From positions 2,604,001 to 2,668,000 of the forward strand of contig OOIN01000001.1 of the NCBI GenBank assembly GCA_900323505.1: DNA of 64,000 bases, given 5' to 3'. This document shows, in pieces, positions 10,501-19,369 of the stretch; position 1 is the stretch's first letter; every line of letters begins with the position of its first letter. Below the pieces are notes generated by a model that was given only the letters and a program-made list of their open reading frames with translations, was not told the DNA's origin and made no database searches. The DNA comes from Ustilago trichophora. Taxonomy: Eukaryota > Basidiomycota > Ustilaginomycetes > Ustilaginales > Ustilaginaceae. The position numbers were made by a program, and so were the translations under genes.

Positions 10501-13285
10501 GGCAGGCGCACTTGCTATGGAGGAGGCCCTGCTTGCTCGTCTTGCATCCAAGCTTCTGATCGAGGAAGAGATCGAAGAGGAGGATATCGCAAACATCCCT
10601 GCATTCACAACTATCTTTGTGGCACTGCTCGATCTCAGTGTAGACTCTAATCCCGAGGTGGCCAACTTGGCATGCACGGTGGTTGACTTCGTGATTGCGC
10701 TTTTGCTCGAAAGCGATGTGTCAAGCGCTGGAGAGAGCGTCCTTCGAGGTTTTGGCACTGCGGAGGCAATCACTCGATTCACTACGCCTACAAGCACCGA
10801 CGCTGCTTCGGAAGGATACTTCCCACTCACGCCTCGTTCTACCGGGACTACACCAGGCTCGGTAGATGAGATGTCGACTTCGCAGATTGCTGCAATGAAC
10901 GGAGCACATGTACCGCCTTCTGGATTTGGTACTGGTGGTTCTGGCCCCGCTCGACCAGGTCAGGTGGTACGCACACAGTCTCAAGCTGCGCCAAAGCGTA
11001 GTTCCACGCTGGCTCAAGCAGTCAAGACGCTAGCCACGCTTGGCTACTCTCGCCCCGCATCACCTGTCGGCTCGGATCACGATAGTATGGGTCGGCCTCT
11101 GTACGGCGAAGCAGGACCGTCGGGCATCCCACCACCCGGCCCGGCAGTGTTGGCACCCCGTCGCAGCCCAGCGACCAAAGCAGCTGCAGCACAGTACAGC
11201 TCACCTTACCTGTCGAAGGGCGGTGCGGGCGGTCCGACTACTCCTTCGCTCGAGCCACCTTCGACTGTGTCGATGCCCTCATCGCCGCTCAATGCTACAG
11301 CGAAGCTCGGGAACCGCTCCCAGAGTGCCGAAAGTCTCTCGTACATTAACGGACGGGGTGATCGCAAGAAGTCGGCGGGAAGCTCGAGCGGTGTAGCAGC
11401 GGTGCAAGGTCAACAGTATGCGAACGGCAACGGGAATGGCAATGCGCACGATAGCAGTATCGACCACAGCAACGGAGGCGCGCACGAACAGCAGCGATTC
11501 TATGGTGATGAATTCGAGAGTGACCCACACGTTGCCGTGGACGACCATGTCAAGGTCGGTGATGCGCTTGCTGGACTCATCGCGATGGACATGTACCGTT
11601 TCCGCTCTCGCTTTACTGGTAGCGCGGATGGTTCGTCCCAGAACACGCCTGCGTCCTCACCAGCTGTGAGCCGTGCCAACCGATGGGGCTTTGTCCCCAC
11701 CCCTGGCAGTAGTGGTCTCAGCACACCCTCCGGCTCCATCGGCTCCGGCGGAGCCAGCAATGAGCTTCGCGAGACTCTCCCACTCAAGAGCCGCCTCTTC
11801 GCCTGGTGCAGCGAGTACTACATTGAACCTCAGATGAAGCAAGCCGAGTCCGAGGAGCCGGGAAGCATCAAGTACAATGTGCAGCATTGGAAGAAGCAAC
11901 GCAACAGCCGTTTGACCGAGCACTCGCTCGAGATCGCCGATGACGCCGCCCAATCTGCTTGGTCTGAGCACGGTGGATACATTCGCAATGGCGCAGTGCC
12001 GCATCTGATGCTCTTCCACCAGTATGAGAATCATCTGGTTACAGCGAGCGATCAGGATACAGTGGCGGTGTGGGATTGGGAGGAGAAGCGGTTGCTGAGT
12101 CGATTTGCCAATGGTAACCCGGCCAGGACGAACATCACCTCGGCGCTCTTCATCAACGAGGATAGCGATGCAATGCTGCTGGTAGGTTCCGCAGAGGGCA
12201 ATGTGAGGATCTATAGGCACTACGATTCTCCTGCGCACACAGCGGGATTCCGGGGTCCTGAGCTGGCATCGAGTTTCCAAGCCTTGCCCGATTTGGTTCG
12301 CAGCAAGCGTCCGAGCGGATTGGTCGTCGATTGGCTGCAAGGTTCCGGCCACTTGCTCGCAGGTGGAGACAGCAGGGTGATTCGAGTCTGGGACGCCCAT
12401 CGCGAGCTGTGTGTCGTCGACATCCCAACCCGCGCATCTAGCTGTGTCACTTCGATTTCTTCCGAATCCGACTTTGGCCATCTCTTCGTTGCCGGATTCG
12501 GCGATGGCACTGTAGGGGTGTACGACCGCCGCAATCCACCCGAAGCCAGCCTTGTGCGGTTGTGGGAGGAGCATCAGACGTGGGTGCAGGATGTGCATCT
12601 GCAGAAACGAGGGTCGCGCGAGTTGGTGACGGCGAGCGTCGACGGCGAGGTTCGATTGTGGGATATGCGCGTTCGGTCGTCGATTGCCAAGTTGAGTTTG
12701 GGTGGCAAGCTGGGTGGCAAGTTGTCGTGTATGGCTGTTCACGAGAGGATTCCGCTCTTTGCGGTTAGTTCGGCGCCCAAACCGCTCCGACCAAGTGCTT
12801 CGCCCCAGACAGTGTTGCTGACGCACTTGGAGACGTTGAGCGCGCTGGGTAAACCCATCGTGCGCAACTTTGCACCCATGGGCTCCACCCAGCATCTGGG
12901 CAATAGCACCCTTCTTTACCCTCCTGAAGCCGTCAATTCCGGTGTGCACCATCATCACCATCACCTCCATCACCTCCATCATCCTGGTGAGACTCACCAT
13001 CTCCATCACCACCATCCTGCCTCGAACATGGGTGGGTCTGGAATCCTATCCCACGGCTCCACACATGGACACGCCGGTGCCAGCGGTGGAAGTGGAACCC
13101 ACGGCGGCCCACATCTGAACCCAACCAACCCTCTGCATACACTGTTGCCCCCGGCAGCCGAGAATCAGCCTAGCAGCTTTACACCTGCCATGGGAAGTAT
13201 GGCTTTCCACCCGCATTTGCCTATCTTGGCTTTTGGTGGTCCGGATAGCGTTATTGAGCTTAGAGAATGGCCCGATCCGAACTGA
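7538..13285 (+). CDS. KOG1: Raptor / KOG1, TORC1 scaffold subunit
   Basis: The start is taken as the ATG at 7538 (CAACATGG context); the frame is open 234 bases further upstream but has no ATG there. This gives 1915 residues. The Raptor N-terminal conserved, caspase-like domain begins near residue 106 (ALLVEEVNEWM) and includes TKTRYKQYLDP and the YNG-GVPKPT segment. A HEAT-repeat region follows at about 590-1000, then a long Ser/Pro/Gly-rich linker, and seven-blade WD40 repeats from about 1474 to the end. Raptor recruits substrates to TOR complex 1 at the vacuole. Oddities: the usual caspase-like His and Cys positions are Y255 and A298; a Ser-rich insertion splits the N-terminal domain (about 318-370); and a His-rich loop (about 1802-1827) sits between WD blades. 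Identity is very secure. It converges on RRB1. Confidence 0.96.
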   Translation: MAHLAAHFEPPEARQSTPTGSQSPHPYMVGQGGRTSSSRQQQQQHAFPQMSDSGTLVHSTTSSAGYFANNASLHNTYSSLDQDADIDPQQLATEPEDEDDASTASGRRHGALLVEEVNEWMLQHSFFHWGLKRHITHGNPKPRDERDLPDWRMRERLRTVTAALVMCLNIGVDPPDVSKTNPCSKLICWMDPSSLEVSKALPAIGRNLQAQFETLSTKTRYKQYLDPIVEETRRFCTTLRRAAKDERVLFYYNGYGVPKPTPGGEIWVFNKAYTQYIPVTLYDLLTWLGSPCIFVWDASSAGNVVVNFKRLQERKAEEEAARSSREREGQHRSADRDRSKIGNADASFSSGKKTGAKSSEEEEPHFPLRESIHLAACGPDEVLPMNPDLPADLFTCCLTSPIEISLRWFVLQNPLPSKLNVDMVMNIPGRLQDRRTPLGELNWIFTAITDTIAWTVLPRTIFRRLFRDDLMVAALLRNFLLAERIMRFYHCTPMSHPKLPPTHNHPLWDSWDLAVDQCLAQLPTLLAKERAQAEAAEGGPPVPPHLASFEYRHSTFFSEQLKAFEVWLQQGGVSRKGRRRRVNAAITPHGNPSAGLSSAATGADPEAFDDDGDVSPVREPPDQLPIVLQVLLSQAHRLRALILLSQFLDLGPWAVNMALSIGIFPYVLKLLQSPAADLKPVLIYIWARILAVDRSCQNDLLRDNGFIYFAGVLSPFQNNTVGQNPGANGPSIPIPNVSEHQAMCAFILAVFCQDFPAGQAACLETDVMHSCLEHLEDDDFLLRQWSALCLAQLWDDNEAGKARAISLDAHGKLCCMLGDVSPEVRAAVLHALGTLLGASGSSQDQVDIVSYVNGEPVPASNNSNATRPASARRFCPGTGAATGLPPAKQRGLEIGIATAMLTTKGDCSPLVRKELVIALSPVVSEYKGFFVLAAYLYYSREGCLQTLPSQQDLKSATSRAKAAAAEDRRGSLGSLGRQPSGSSVAGPSAGALAMEEALLARLASKLLIEEEIEEEDIANIPAFTTIFVALLDLSVDSNPEVANLACTVVDFVIALLLESDVSSAGESVLRGFGTAEAITRFTTPTSTDAASEGYFPLTPRSTGTTPGSVDEMSTSQIAAMNGAHVPPSGFGTGGSGPARPGQVVRTQSQAAPKRSSTLAQAVKTLATLGYSRPASPVGSDHDSMGRPLYGEAGPSGIPPPGPAVLAPRRSPATKAAAAQYSSPYLSKGGAGGPTTPSLEPPSTVSMPSSPLNATAKLGNRSQSAESLSYINGRGDRKKSAGSSSGVAAVQGQQYANGNGNGNAHDSSIDHSNGGAHEQQRFYGDEFESDPHVAVDDHVKVGDALAGLIAMDMYRFRSRFTGSADGSSQNTPASSPAVSRANRWGFVPTPGSSGLSTPSGSIGSGGASNELRETLPLKSRLFAWCSEYYIEPQMKQAESEEPGSIKYNVQHWKKQRNSRLTEHSLEIADDAAQSAWSEHGGYIRNGAVPHLMLFHQYENHLVTASDQDTVAVWDWEEKRLLSRFANGNPARTNITSALFINEDSDAMLLVGSAEGNVRIYRHYDSPAHTAGFRGPELASSFQALPDLVRSKRPSGLVVDWLQGSGHLLAGGDSRVIRVWDAHRELCVVDIPTRASSCVTSISSESDFGHLFVAGFGDGTVGVYDRRNPPEASLVRLWEEHQTWVQDVHLQKRGSRELVTASVDGEVRLWDMRVRSSIAKLSLGGKLGGKLSCMAVHERIPLFAVSSAPKPLRPSASPQTVLLTHLETLSALGKPIVRNFAPMGSTQHLGNSTLLYPPEAVNSGVHHHHHHLHHLHHPGETHHLHHHHPASNMGGSGILSHGSTHGHAGASGGSGTHGGPHLNPTNPLHTLLPPAAENQPSSFTPAMGSMAFHPHLPILAFGGPDSVIELREWPDPN

Positions 13286-13588
13286 TATAGACGACGAACC
13301 GGGGGTATGTAGCATCGTTCATGGTAGTTTTTGTTTTGCTTGGTGTCCTTCGATCGAAACGTTTTTTTTTTTTTTTTTGAGAATCTGTGGTGAGTTTTGT
13401 CTTTCGGAAGGTGTGATATCAACACAAGAGAAAGCTTGTTATCGTGCTCAAAGGGAAGTGACTCTGACAAAGTCGCACGAACAAACAGACAGCGTGGGTA
13501 TGGAAGGGATGGTACAAATACAGCTAAGCTTAGCATTACTATCAAACAAAAACAAGACCCCCAAAACAAAAAAATGTGCGAAAATCCA
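13286..13588. other. Convergent 3' region of KOG1 and RRB1
   Basis: This 303-base spacer has a T17 run at 13362-13378. It holds no gene and presumably contains the two 3' UTRs. Confidence 0.6.
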
Positions 13589-15494
13589 TCAAACCGAGAT
13601 GGTTTTGAAGATATTAAATCCATCCAAAGCAGTTGTAGCCAACATGCCTGGGATCTGTGGATGCCAATGCAACTCTTTACAGTCACTAATACCGTGATGG
13701 CAAAAGAGGAGTTGAGGAGGAACATCTCTTAGACCTTCCTGTTTAAACTGTTGAACAACTTCGTCGTCATCCTGTTCGACCGAGAGATCCCAAAGGGTTA
13801 CCTGATCATCGCGACCGGAAGCGGCAAAGATGGAATCTTCGGTAGGATGCCATTCGACCGAGGAGATGGGAGCTTTGTGCCAGTCAAAGTTGGCCACGGG
13901 AGAAGGGGTGGTAGTGGAGTTGGGTTTAAAGTGTCGCAAATCCCACACTTTAAGAGATCCTTCGTCACCACCAGAAACAAGGAGATAGTCGGTACCGCGA
14001 TTCCAGGAGATAACGTTGACATCTTGCGCATGTGCGTTCTCGACCGAAATCACAGAACGACGATTCTTGACTCGAACATCCCATACTCGAATCGATCGGT
14101 CCGCAGAGCAAGAGGCGAAAACGGTAGGCTCCTTAGGAGACCATTGGAGATCTTCAACAGACGATGTATGCGAGGTGAAAGGGGTGGGATTGGTGGTGAA
14201 GCCAGAGTTGTTGGCGGTGGTGAGGAAGATTTTACTGTGAATGTCACCGGTAAGCAATCTCAACGAGGAAGCTTTGCCTCCAGCCGAAGAGCCACCGTTA
14301 ACAACTCCTGCCCAGTCCATGGCGTATCCCTCGACTCCATTGTGGGCTTTGACGGTGAACATGGGGGTGTTGACCTTGCGAGAGTCGTACGAGGTTCCCG
14401 GGCGATCGAGAGAGTTGAGCAAAGGTCGGACGTCAAAGATCTTGACATCGCCGACTTCGGACCATGCCGCGACGGGGTAAGGGTCGAGGCAGGGTTCGAG
14501 GTCGGATGCAGGGGTAGAGGTGGGAGCAGCGCGAACGCGGTTGATGCCGCCAACGACGGGGATGGATTTGTACTCGAGAATGGCATCATCATCAAGGTCA
14601 TTTTCGTCGTCGTCCTCGTCGTCGGAGAGGCCTACAATGCATGCAAGACAGGAGTAAAGAACGTAGATCAGCATCACTGTTCCGAGAGCATTAAAAAATT
14701 GCGTACTGCAATACACCATTGCGAAGCGATGATGGTGGAAAGGTGCGGTTTGGCTCAGATAGAAAAAAAAAATTAGGTAGCTGAGATGTTGTCGGCATCG
14801 AGCTACATCCTACCCCACAGGGGCGGGATCCAACTCATACAGCCAAATGCCTCAAGGCATCATTGCGAAACCATGCACGCTTGCGTCCATCGATGCAGCA
14901 TCACACTGGTGCGTTTTCGAGAAGAGACTTACCATCGTCGTTTTGAGTCTTGTGAAGCGAGCTAGCCTTCATAACGATGATCTCGTTGCGGGAGGCAGTG
15001 TCTGCCTGGGTACCTGCGACCATGTAGGAGGTGTGAGGGTAGCTCTGCCTGTCGTTGCCTAGGTGGTCTTTGAGGTGATCGAAGGAGAGACAGGGCCAAG
15101 TGACGTTGAGGCGATGGAGCATTTCGTAAGCGCTCTGATCGGCCTCGAGGGTCTGGCCCTCTTCGAGCTTGTTCACACCGGGGATGTAGACGTGGGTCTC
15201 GGGCTCGGCAGCGTCGGCGTCATCATCTTCGGGACGCTGGATCTTGCCGTCCACCTTGATACCGTCGACGTCCATGGTCTCGGCATCGTCGTCGTCGTCG
15301 TCGTCGTCAGAGTCGGAATCGCGTGCGGCGAGAACGGCATCGGCATCTTCGTCTTCGAATTCGTCTTCGAACTGATCCTCGAACTCGCCCATGTCATCGT
15401 CGCCATCGGCGTGCTTGATGCGGTTGAGGGTGGATGGTGCGGCTGTGGCGGCCGACTTGCCCTCGAACGAGGGGGAAGAGGGACGCTTGGACAT
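13589..15494 (-). CDS. RRB1: RRB1/GRWD1-type WD40 ribosome assembly chaperone (two exons)
   Basis: Exon 1 is 14933-15494 and exon 2 is 13589-14631. The intron (14632-14932, 301 bases) has donor GTAAGT and acceptor TTGTAG, and the phases match (exon 1 ends one base into a codon), giving 534 residues. The N-terminus carries a very acidic Asp/Glu run (about 35-75), then the conserved CAF1C/H4-binding-like segment with YEMLHRLNVTWPCLSFD. Five or more WD40 blades follow, and the C-terminus reads GFNIFKTISV, typical of this family. Rrb1 is the dedicated chaperone of ribosomal protein uL3 (Rpl3) and acts in 60S subunit assembly in the nucleolus. The intron is the longest in the window and holds two neat hairpins. 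The gene is divergent from the ZIP transporter. Confidence 0.93.
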
Positions 15495-16083
15495 GGTTGT
15501 CGAAGCGGGAAATGTGACGAGGAAGAAGGAAGGAGAGGGGAGAATGCAATGCAGGCAAAAAAAGAAAAGGTATACTATAGAGATGGAGTTGGTGATGAGG
15601 AGGGGGTATATTTTGTGAGCCAAGCCAGGTAGCTGGGTAAAAGAGAAGAAAAGAAGGAAGAAAGGAGACAGACGTGCAAGCGGGCTATTTGAGGAGGACA
15701 AGATGAGAAGATCTGCAAAAAATTTCTTTCCTTTCAGAGAAAAAACTCACACTGCTCGGACCAAGCTTTTTCTGCGGCTGGCACGAAAAAAAAAAAAAAG
15801 AAAAAAAAGTAGAAAATAGAAAATAGAAAATAGAAAAGGAAGTATTTGTGCTGACTGCTGCTTACAAATGCCATTGCCGTTGAAAATGTTAGATTAATAA
15901 GTTTCAGCATGCAATAAGAGATAACCGAAAGGGTCGCTCTTCAAAGCTGATGCTGAATTGGCTCAGCAGCTGAGAATGCAAATTCGCCGAACAGTGCTCG
16001 TGCAACTTTTCGTGCTTGCATCACACATTCCTCCGCTCTCCCATGAAACCAACCACCTTGGTTATCGCCCCCGCACTCTCTTT

Positions 16084-16122
<39 letters not shown>

Positions 16123-16343
16123 CTTTTAGCCATAAAACACCAACCATCTCCTTTCTTTCACACGATCTTTCATATCGCCACACCAAGGCCAACACGCAGT
16201 CAGCCACACAGAGACCCTCATCCATGCAGTGTCCATAAGCGACACGAGCTAGCGAGCCAACCAGTGGGCACCTGCCTACCTTTCATCAACAACAGCGCAC
16301 CAAGCAGCTCCCATCACCGCTTTGCAAACAGCAGCCAGCTACC
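15495..16343. other. Divergent promoter region, RRB1 / ZIP transporter
   Basis: This 849-base region contains an A-rich block with GAAAAT repeats (15785-15838) and a pyrimidine run of 16 CT units (16087-16119) just upstream of the ZIP gene. No coding frame is supported. The CT tract resembles the pyrimidine-rich 5' leader tracts common in fungal genes. Confidence 0.6.
16087..16119. repeat. CT dinucleotide microsatellite
   Basis: An uninterrupted run of CT units ends 224 bases before the ATG of the ZIP transporter gene, probably in its 5' leader or core promoter. Confidence 0.85.
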
Positions 16344-17987
16344 ATGTCGGGTTTCGTCGCCTTTCTGCTGCTCGTCAGCGGTATGGGAGTGGGCACGCTC
16401 ATTTGCGGTTTGCTTCCACTTTCCTTGCCATTGTCGCACCGCATGATGCGTGTTCTGGAAGTGTTTGGAGCTGGTCTCCTCGTCGGTGCTGCTGTTACAG
16501 TCGTCATTCCGGAAGGCGCAAGCGCGCTGTTCACCAACGTAACACCGTCAACAGAGGCAACCGCCAGTGTATATTCCAATGTGCTACATCCAGCAAATGC
16601 TTTCCGACCAATCGCCCCGCTTCAAGGCATGCACGTGGAGAGCAAGCAATCGGAGGAGCCGTGGGCCTGGTCTTTCATCTCTAGGCGATCCGAAGAGCCG
16701 TCGCACGATCACCAACATGACCACGAACACGATGCACCTAGCGGACAGAAGCCTTTCACCAACTCGGATGCTGGTCATCGTCTCGGAAGCAGCATTCTCT
16801 TTGGCATCATGCTAATGTATGTCATCGATCAGTTCACTTCAGGCTCCGCAAACGCTCCCTCTTCTCACAGCCACGACAAGTCACAGGACGGTGCACTCCC
16901 AAATCACCACCACCACGACTACGCAGCCACCCCATCACGGCCTCGTCTCGAAACACATCGTCTCTCCAAATCTTTCCACCAAAAAGCCGATCCCAACGCA
17001 GCATCCAACACCTTACACAAAGTGAGCAGCCGAGCCTCTTTTACCGTCTTTGACCGCTCCCAGCACGCCATCACCGACACCGACGAGGAAGCTCAGGTCG
17101 GCACACAAGAGCACAACGAACCACATCGTAGGATCGATAGCATCGCCACAGCTTCCAGCAGCAGCGACAATGATCTCCCCGACGACTATGACGATCACGA
17201 GGCAGAGCACTACCAGCATGCGGATCTCAAACGCGTCTCTTCTTCGCACGGCAACAACGAGTGGCATAGCTCCCCTCGCACCAGCACCACACTGCACCGT
17301 GATACCCCCGAGTCTTCCTCAGCGCCACTTTTGCATCGTCGAAACTCCTTCACCAGTGTCGCCAGCGGTAGGCCCAGACCGGGACGCTCGAGATCCATGT
17401 CTTCCACCCACACAGCACACGCCACCTTCGGCCAGGCACTGACGACCATCGTAGGCCTCCTCATCCACGCCACCGCAGATGGCATCGCAATGGGGGCATC
17501 TGCTCAGTCGGGTGATCAGACACTCACCATGGTCGTGTTTGTAGCCATCATGGTCCACAAGGCGCCTGCAGCTTTTGGTCTGTGTGCGATGCTCATGTCT
17601 CAGCGTCTTTCGCGCACCTCCATCCGCAAAGCGGTGGGCGTGTTTGCGCTCGCCTCTCCCCTCGGTGCCGTCCTCACTTTTGCGCTGTTGGCAGCGTTCT
17701 TTGACGCAGACATCTCCACCGCCCACGGAACAGGTGGCGGCGGAGAGGGAATTGACGGAAAAAGCATCGGCACAGCGCTAGCCTTCAGTGGTGGAACCTT
17801 CTTGTTCGTAGCCTTCCACGCCGTGCTAGAACTGGCAGGCGCAGAAGCAGATACCGTTCCTCGCGAGGATGGCGAGACTCAAATCCTCGGCAAATGGCTC
17901 AGAATCGCCCTCCTCATCGCAGGAGGTTGCACCCCTAGACTGCTCCAAAGTCTATTGGCTGGCTTTGGAGGCAGTCATCATCATTGA
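16344..17987 (+). CDS. ZIP family metal transporter, ZIP9/Atx2-like
   Basis: The ATG at 16344 has an ACC context; 547 residues, no intron. The first transmembrane segment starts at once (GFVAFLLLVSGMGVGTLICG), followed by a second (VFGAGLLVGAAVTVVIPEG), the classic SLC39A9 opening. A long His-rich cytosolic loop follows (HDHQHDHEHD near 130, HHHHD near 190, and a further Ser/His-rich region to about 350). The conserved metal-binding helices are GLLIHATADGIAMGAS (about 371-386) and MVHKAPAAFGL. Family members include yeast Atx2, a Golgi manganese transporter, and vertebrate ZIP9. Transport of Zn or Mn across a Golgi or vesicular membrane into the cytosol is inferred. The central loop is much longer than in ZIP9. 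It converges on GET1. Confidence 0.9.
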   Translation: MSGFVAFLLLVSGMGVGTLICGLLPLSLPLSHRMMRVLEVFGAGLLVGAAVTVVIPEGASALFTNVTPSTEATASVYSNVLHPANAFRPIAPLQGMHVESKQSEEPWAWSFISRRSEEPSHDHQHDHEHDAPSGQKPFTNSDAGHRLGSSILFGIMLMYVIDQFTSGSANAPSSHSHDKSQDGALPNHHHHDYAATPSRPRLETHRLSKSFHQKADPNAASNTLHKVSSRASFTVFDRSQHAITDTDEEAQVGTQEHNEPHRRIDSIATASSSSDNDLPDDYDDHEAEHYQHADLKRVSSSHGNNEWHSSPRTSTTLHRDTPESSSAPLLHRRNSFTSVASGRPRPGRSRSMSSTHTAHATFGQALTTIVGLLIHATADGIAMGASAQSGDQTLTMVVFVAIMVHKAPAAFGLCAMLMSQRLSRTSIRKAVGVFALASPLGAVLTFALLAAFFDADISTAHGTGGGGEGIDGKSIGTALAFSGGTFLFVAFHAVLELAGAEADTVPREDGETQILGKWLRIALLIAGGCTPRLLQSLLAGFGGSHHH

Positions 17988-18206
17988 GATGCGATAGGGC
18001 AACGCTACTATCTTGTACTTGTACCGGGTTTTCACTCTTTTTATTTTTGTCTATGTTTACATGCATTTCCATTCAATGCTAGGTTCCATTTGTCACGCGG
18101 AAGAGAGGTGAGGATTGTCTTTTTCCTAACGTGAAGAGATTGATTGCGTGCTATGCTATCTGAGATGTAATGACAGCAGAGGTCAAGTATTGATAGCGGT
18201 GCTGTC

Positions 18207-19062
18207 TTAGAGATCTTGTTTCTCTGATACGGTGGCAGGTTTAGCATTTGTCCGCTTCCTCGCTCCATCCCCTCCTGCACCAGGTGTTGTTGAAGTCGTT
18301 GATGACGCCGATGCACTCTTTGCCGTAGTATTCTTCTGCTTCTCCTCCTGGATCTCCTCCAACTTTGCCTCACTCAGCACATGTTCCCTTTTCCCTGGCC
18401 AAAAGTTCGCCAATGCCCCACAAACGGCAATGATAGTCCTCGAACAAACCATCTGCCAAACAGTACTACTAATTGCTCCCTTGGGAGCCCTCGGCAGCGC
18501 CAAGAACCATCCGAGCGGTCCGAACCAGCTATGCTCCCCTGGTGGCAGCCAAAAGATCGGAGTCTTGGAATACCAGCTGGTCACGCAGAATGGCATCACC
18601 GTAGTGATGATAAACATGACACCTTTAAAGAGCATCGAGAAAGTTGTACGAGCAGAGGCCAAGTCGGAGTTGGTCTTCTCCAGATCGGCAAGGCCTTTGT
18701 CGACTTTACGACGAAGTTTGGCCCATTTGGCGAATTGGTCCTGCGAAGAGGTTGCGGCGAGTTCTTGTTTGGTGGTGAAGATGGTTCGACGCAGAGTGCG
18801 TTGTTTGGATAGTGTAGAGCGGTGGAAGATGGCGGTGTAGAGGAACCAAAGCTACATGGTCCGCAATGGAAGCATCGGAGCATGGGTTCAGCAGTGGCCA
18901 TGAGATTGTGGATTGAGTATTCGAGTGTCAGCTGACATCCACTATTGTCAAAGACCGGAAAAGAAAGTGTAAACTTACGATATCCTGCAACCTCTCCTTG
19001 CCAAACGCCGCAATGGATTGGACGATGACCACCGAAATGAGAATGACTACCGCGGGATGCAT
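18207..19062 (-). CDS. GET1: GET1/WRB-type tail-anchored protein insertion receptor (two exons)
   Basis: Exon 1 (18979-19062) encodes 28 residues starting MHPAVVILISVVIVQ. Exon 2 (18207-18851) begins LWFLYTAIFHR. The 127-base intron has donor GTAAGT and acceptor TGTAG in phase 0, giving 242 residues. Visible features are an N-terminal transmembrane helix in exon 1, a coiled-coil hairpin (QFAKWAKLRRKVDKGLADLEKTN region) and two C-terminal helices (MLFKGVMFIITTVMPF and the ISSTVWQMVCS region) separated by an aromatic loop. This matches Get1, which with Get2 forms the ER receptor for Get3-bound tail-anchored proteins. The charged Lys/Glu and Ser/Thr tail is extra. It is divergent from the RCC1-like gene over 307 bases. 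Confidence 0.9.
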
Positions 19063-19369
19063 CTTGAGCTCGTTCTACCAGAGATCGTGGAGTGGTAGTA
19101 ATCGGATGATGGTAGCGATGGAAGACCAAGAAGGATGGTTGACGAGGTGGACAAAGCACACACCCACATTTCGCTCCTCCACGACGATTCCTCGCCTTGT
19201 TGCAAGCGCAATTACCGGCCGAAAAAGTGCTTTAGCAACAGCATCCTGCAACACCTGGCCTCCACAACAACATTCACTTCCTCTCCAACCCAATTCACAT
19301 ATACTGCACCGCGAGAACATCTGTAGCAGCCTCCCGCTCGGGGCTTGACGCCATCGCCGCGCCGCCATC
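19063..19369. other. Divergent promoter, GET1 / RCC1-like gene
   Basis: This 307-base shared upstream region has no coding frame of note and no repeat. Confidence 0.5.

Noticed and set aside
11657..13015. 452-codon minus-strand frame antisense to KOG1
   Set aside because: It overlaps the WD40 part of Raptor, has no domain and reads the His-rich repeat backwards as Met/Val runs.
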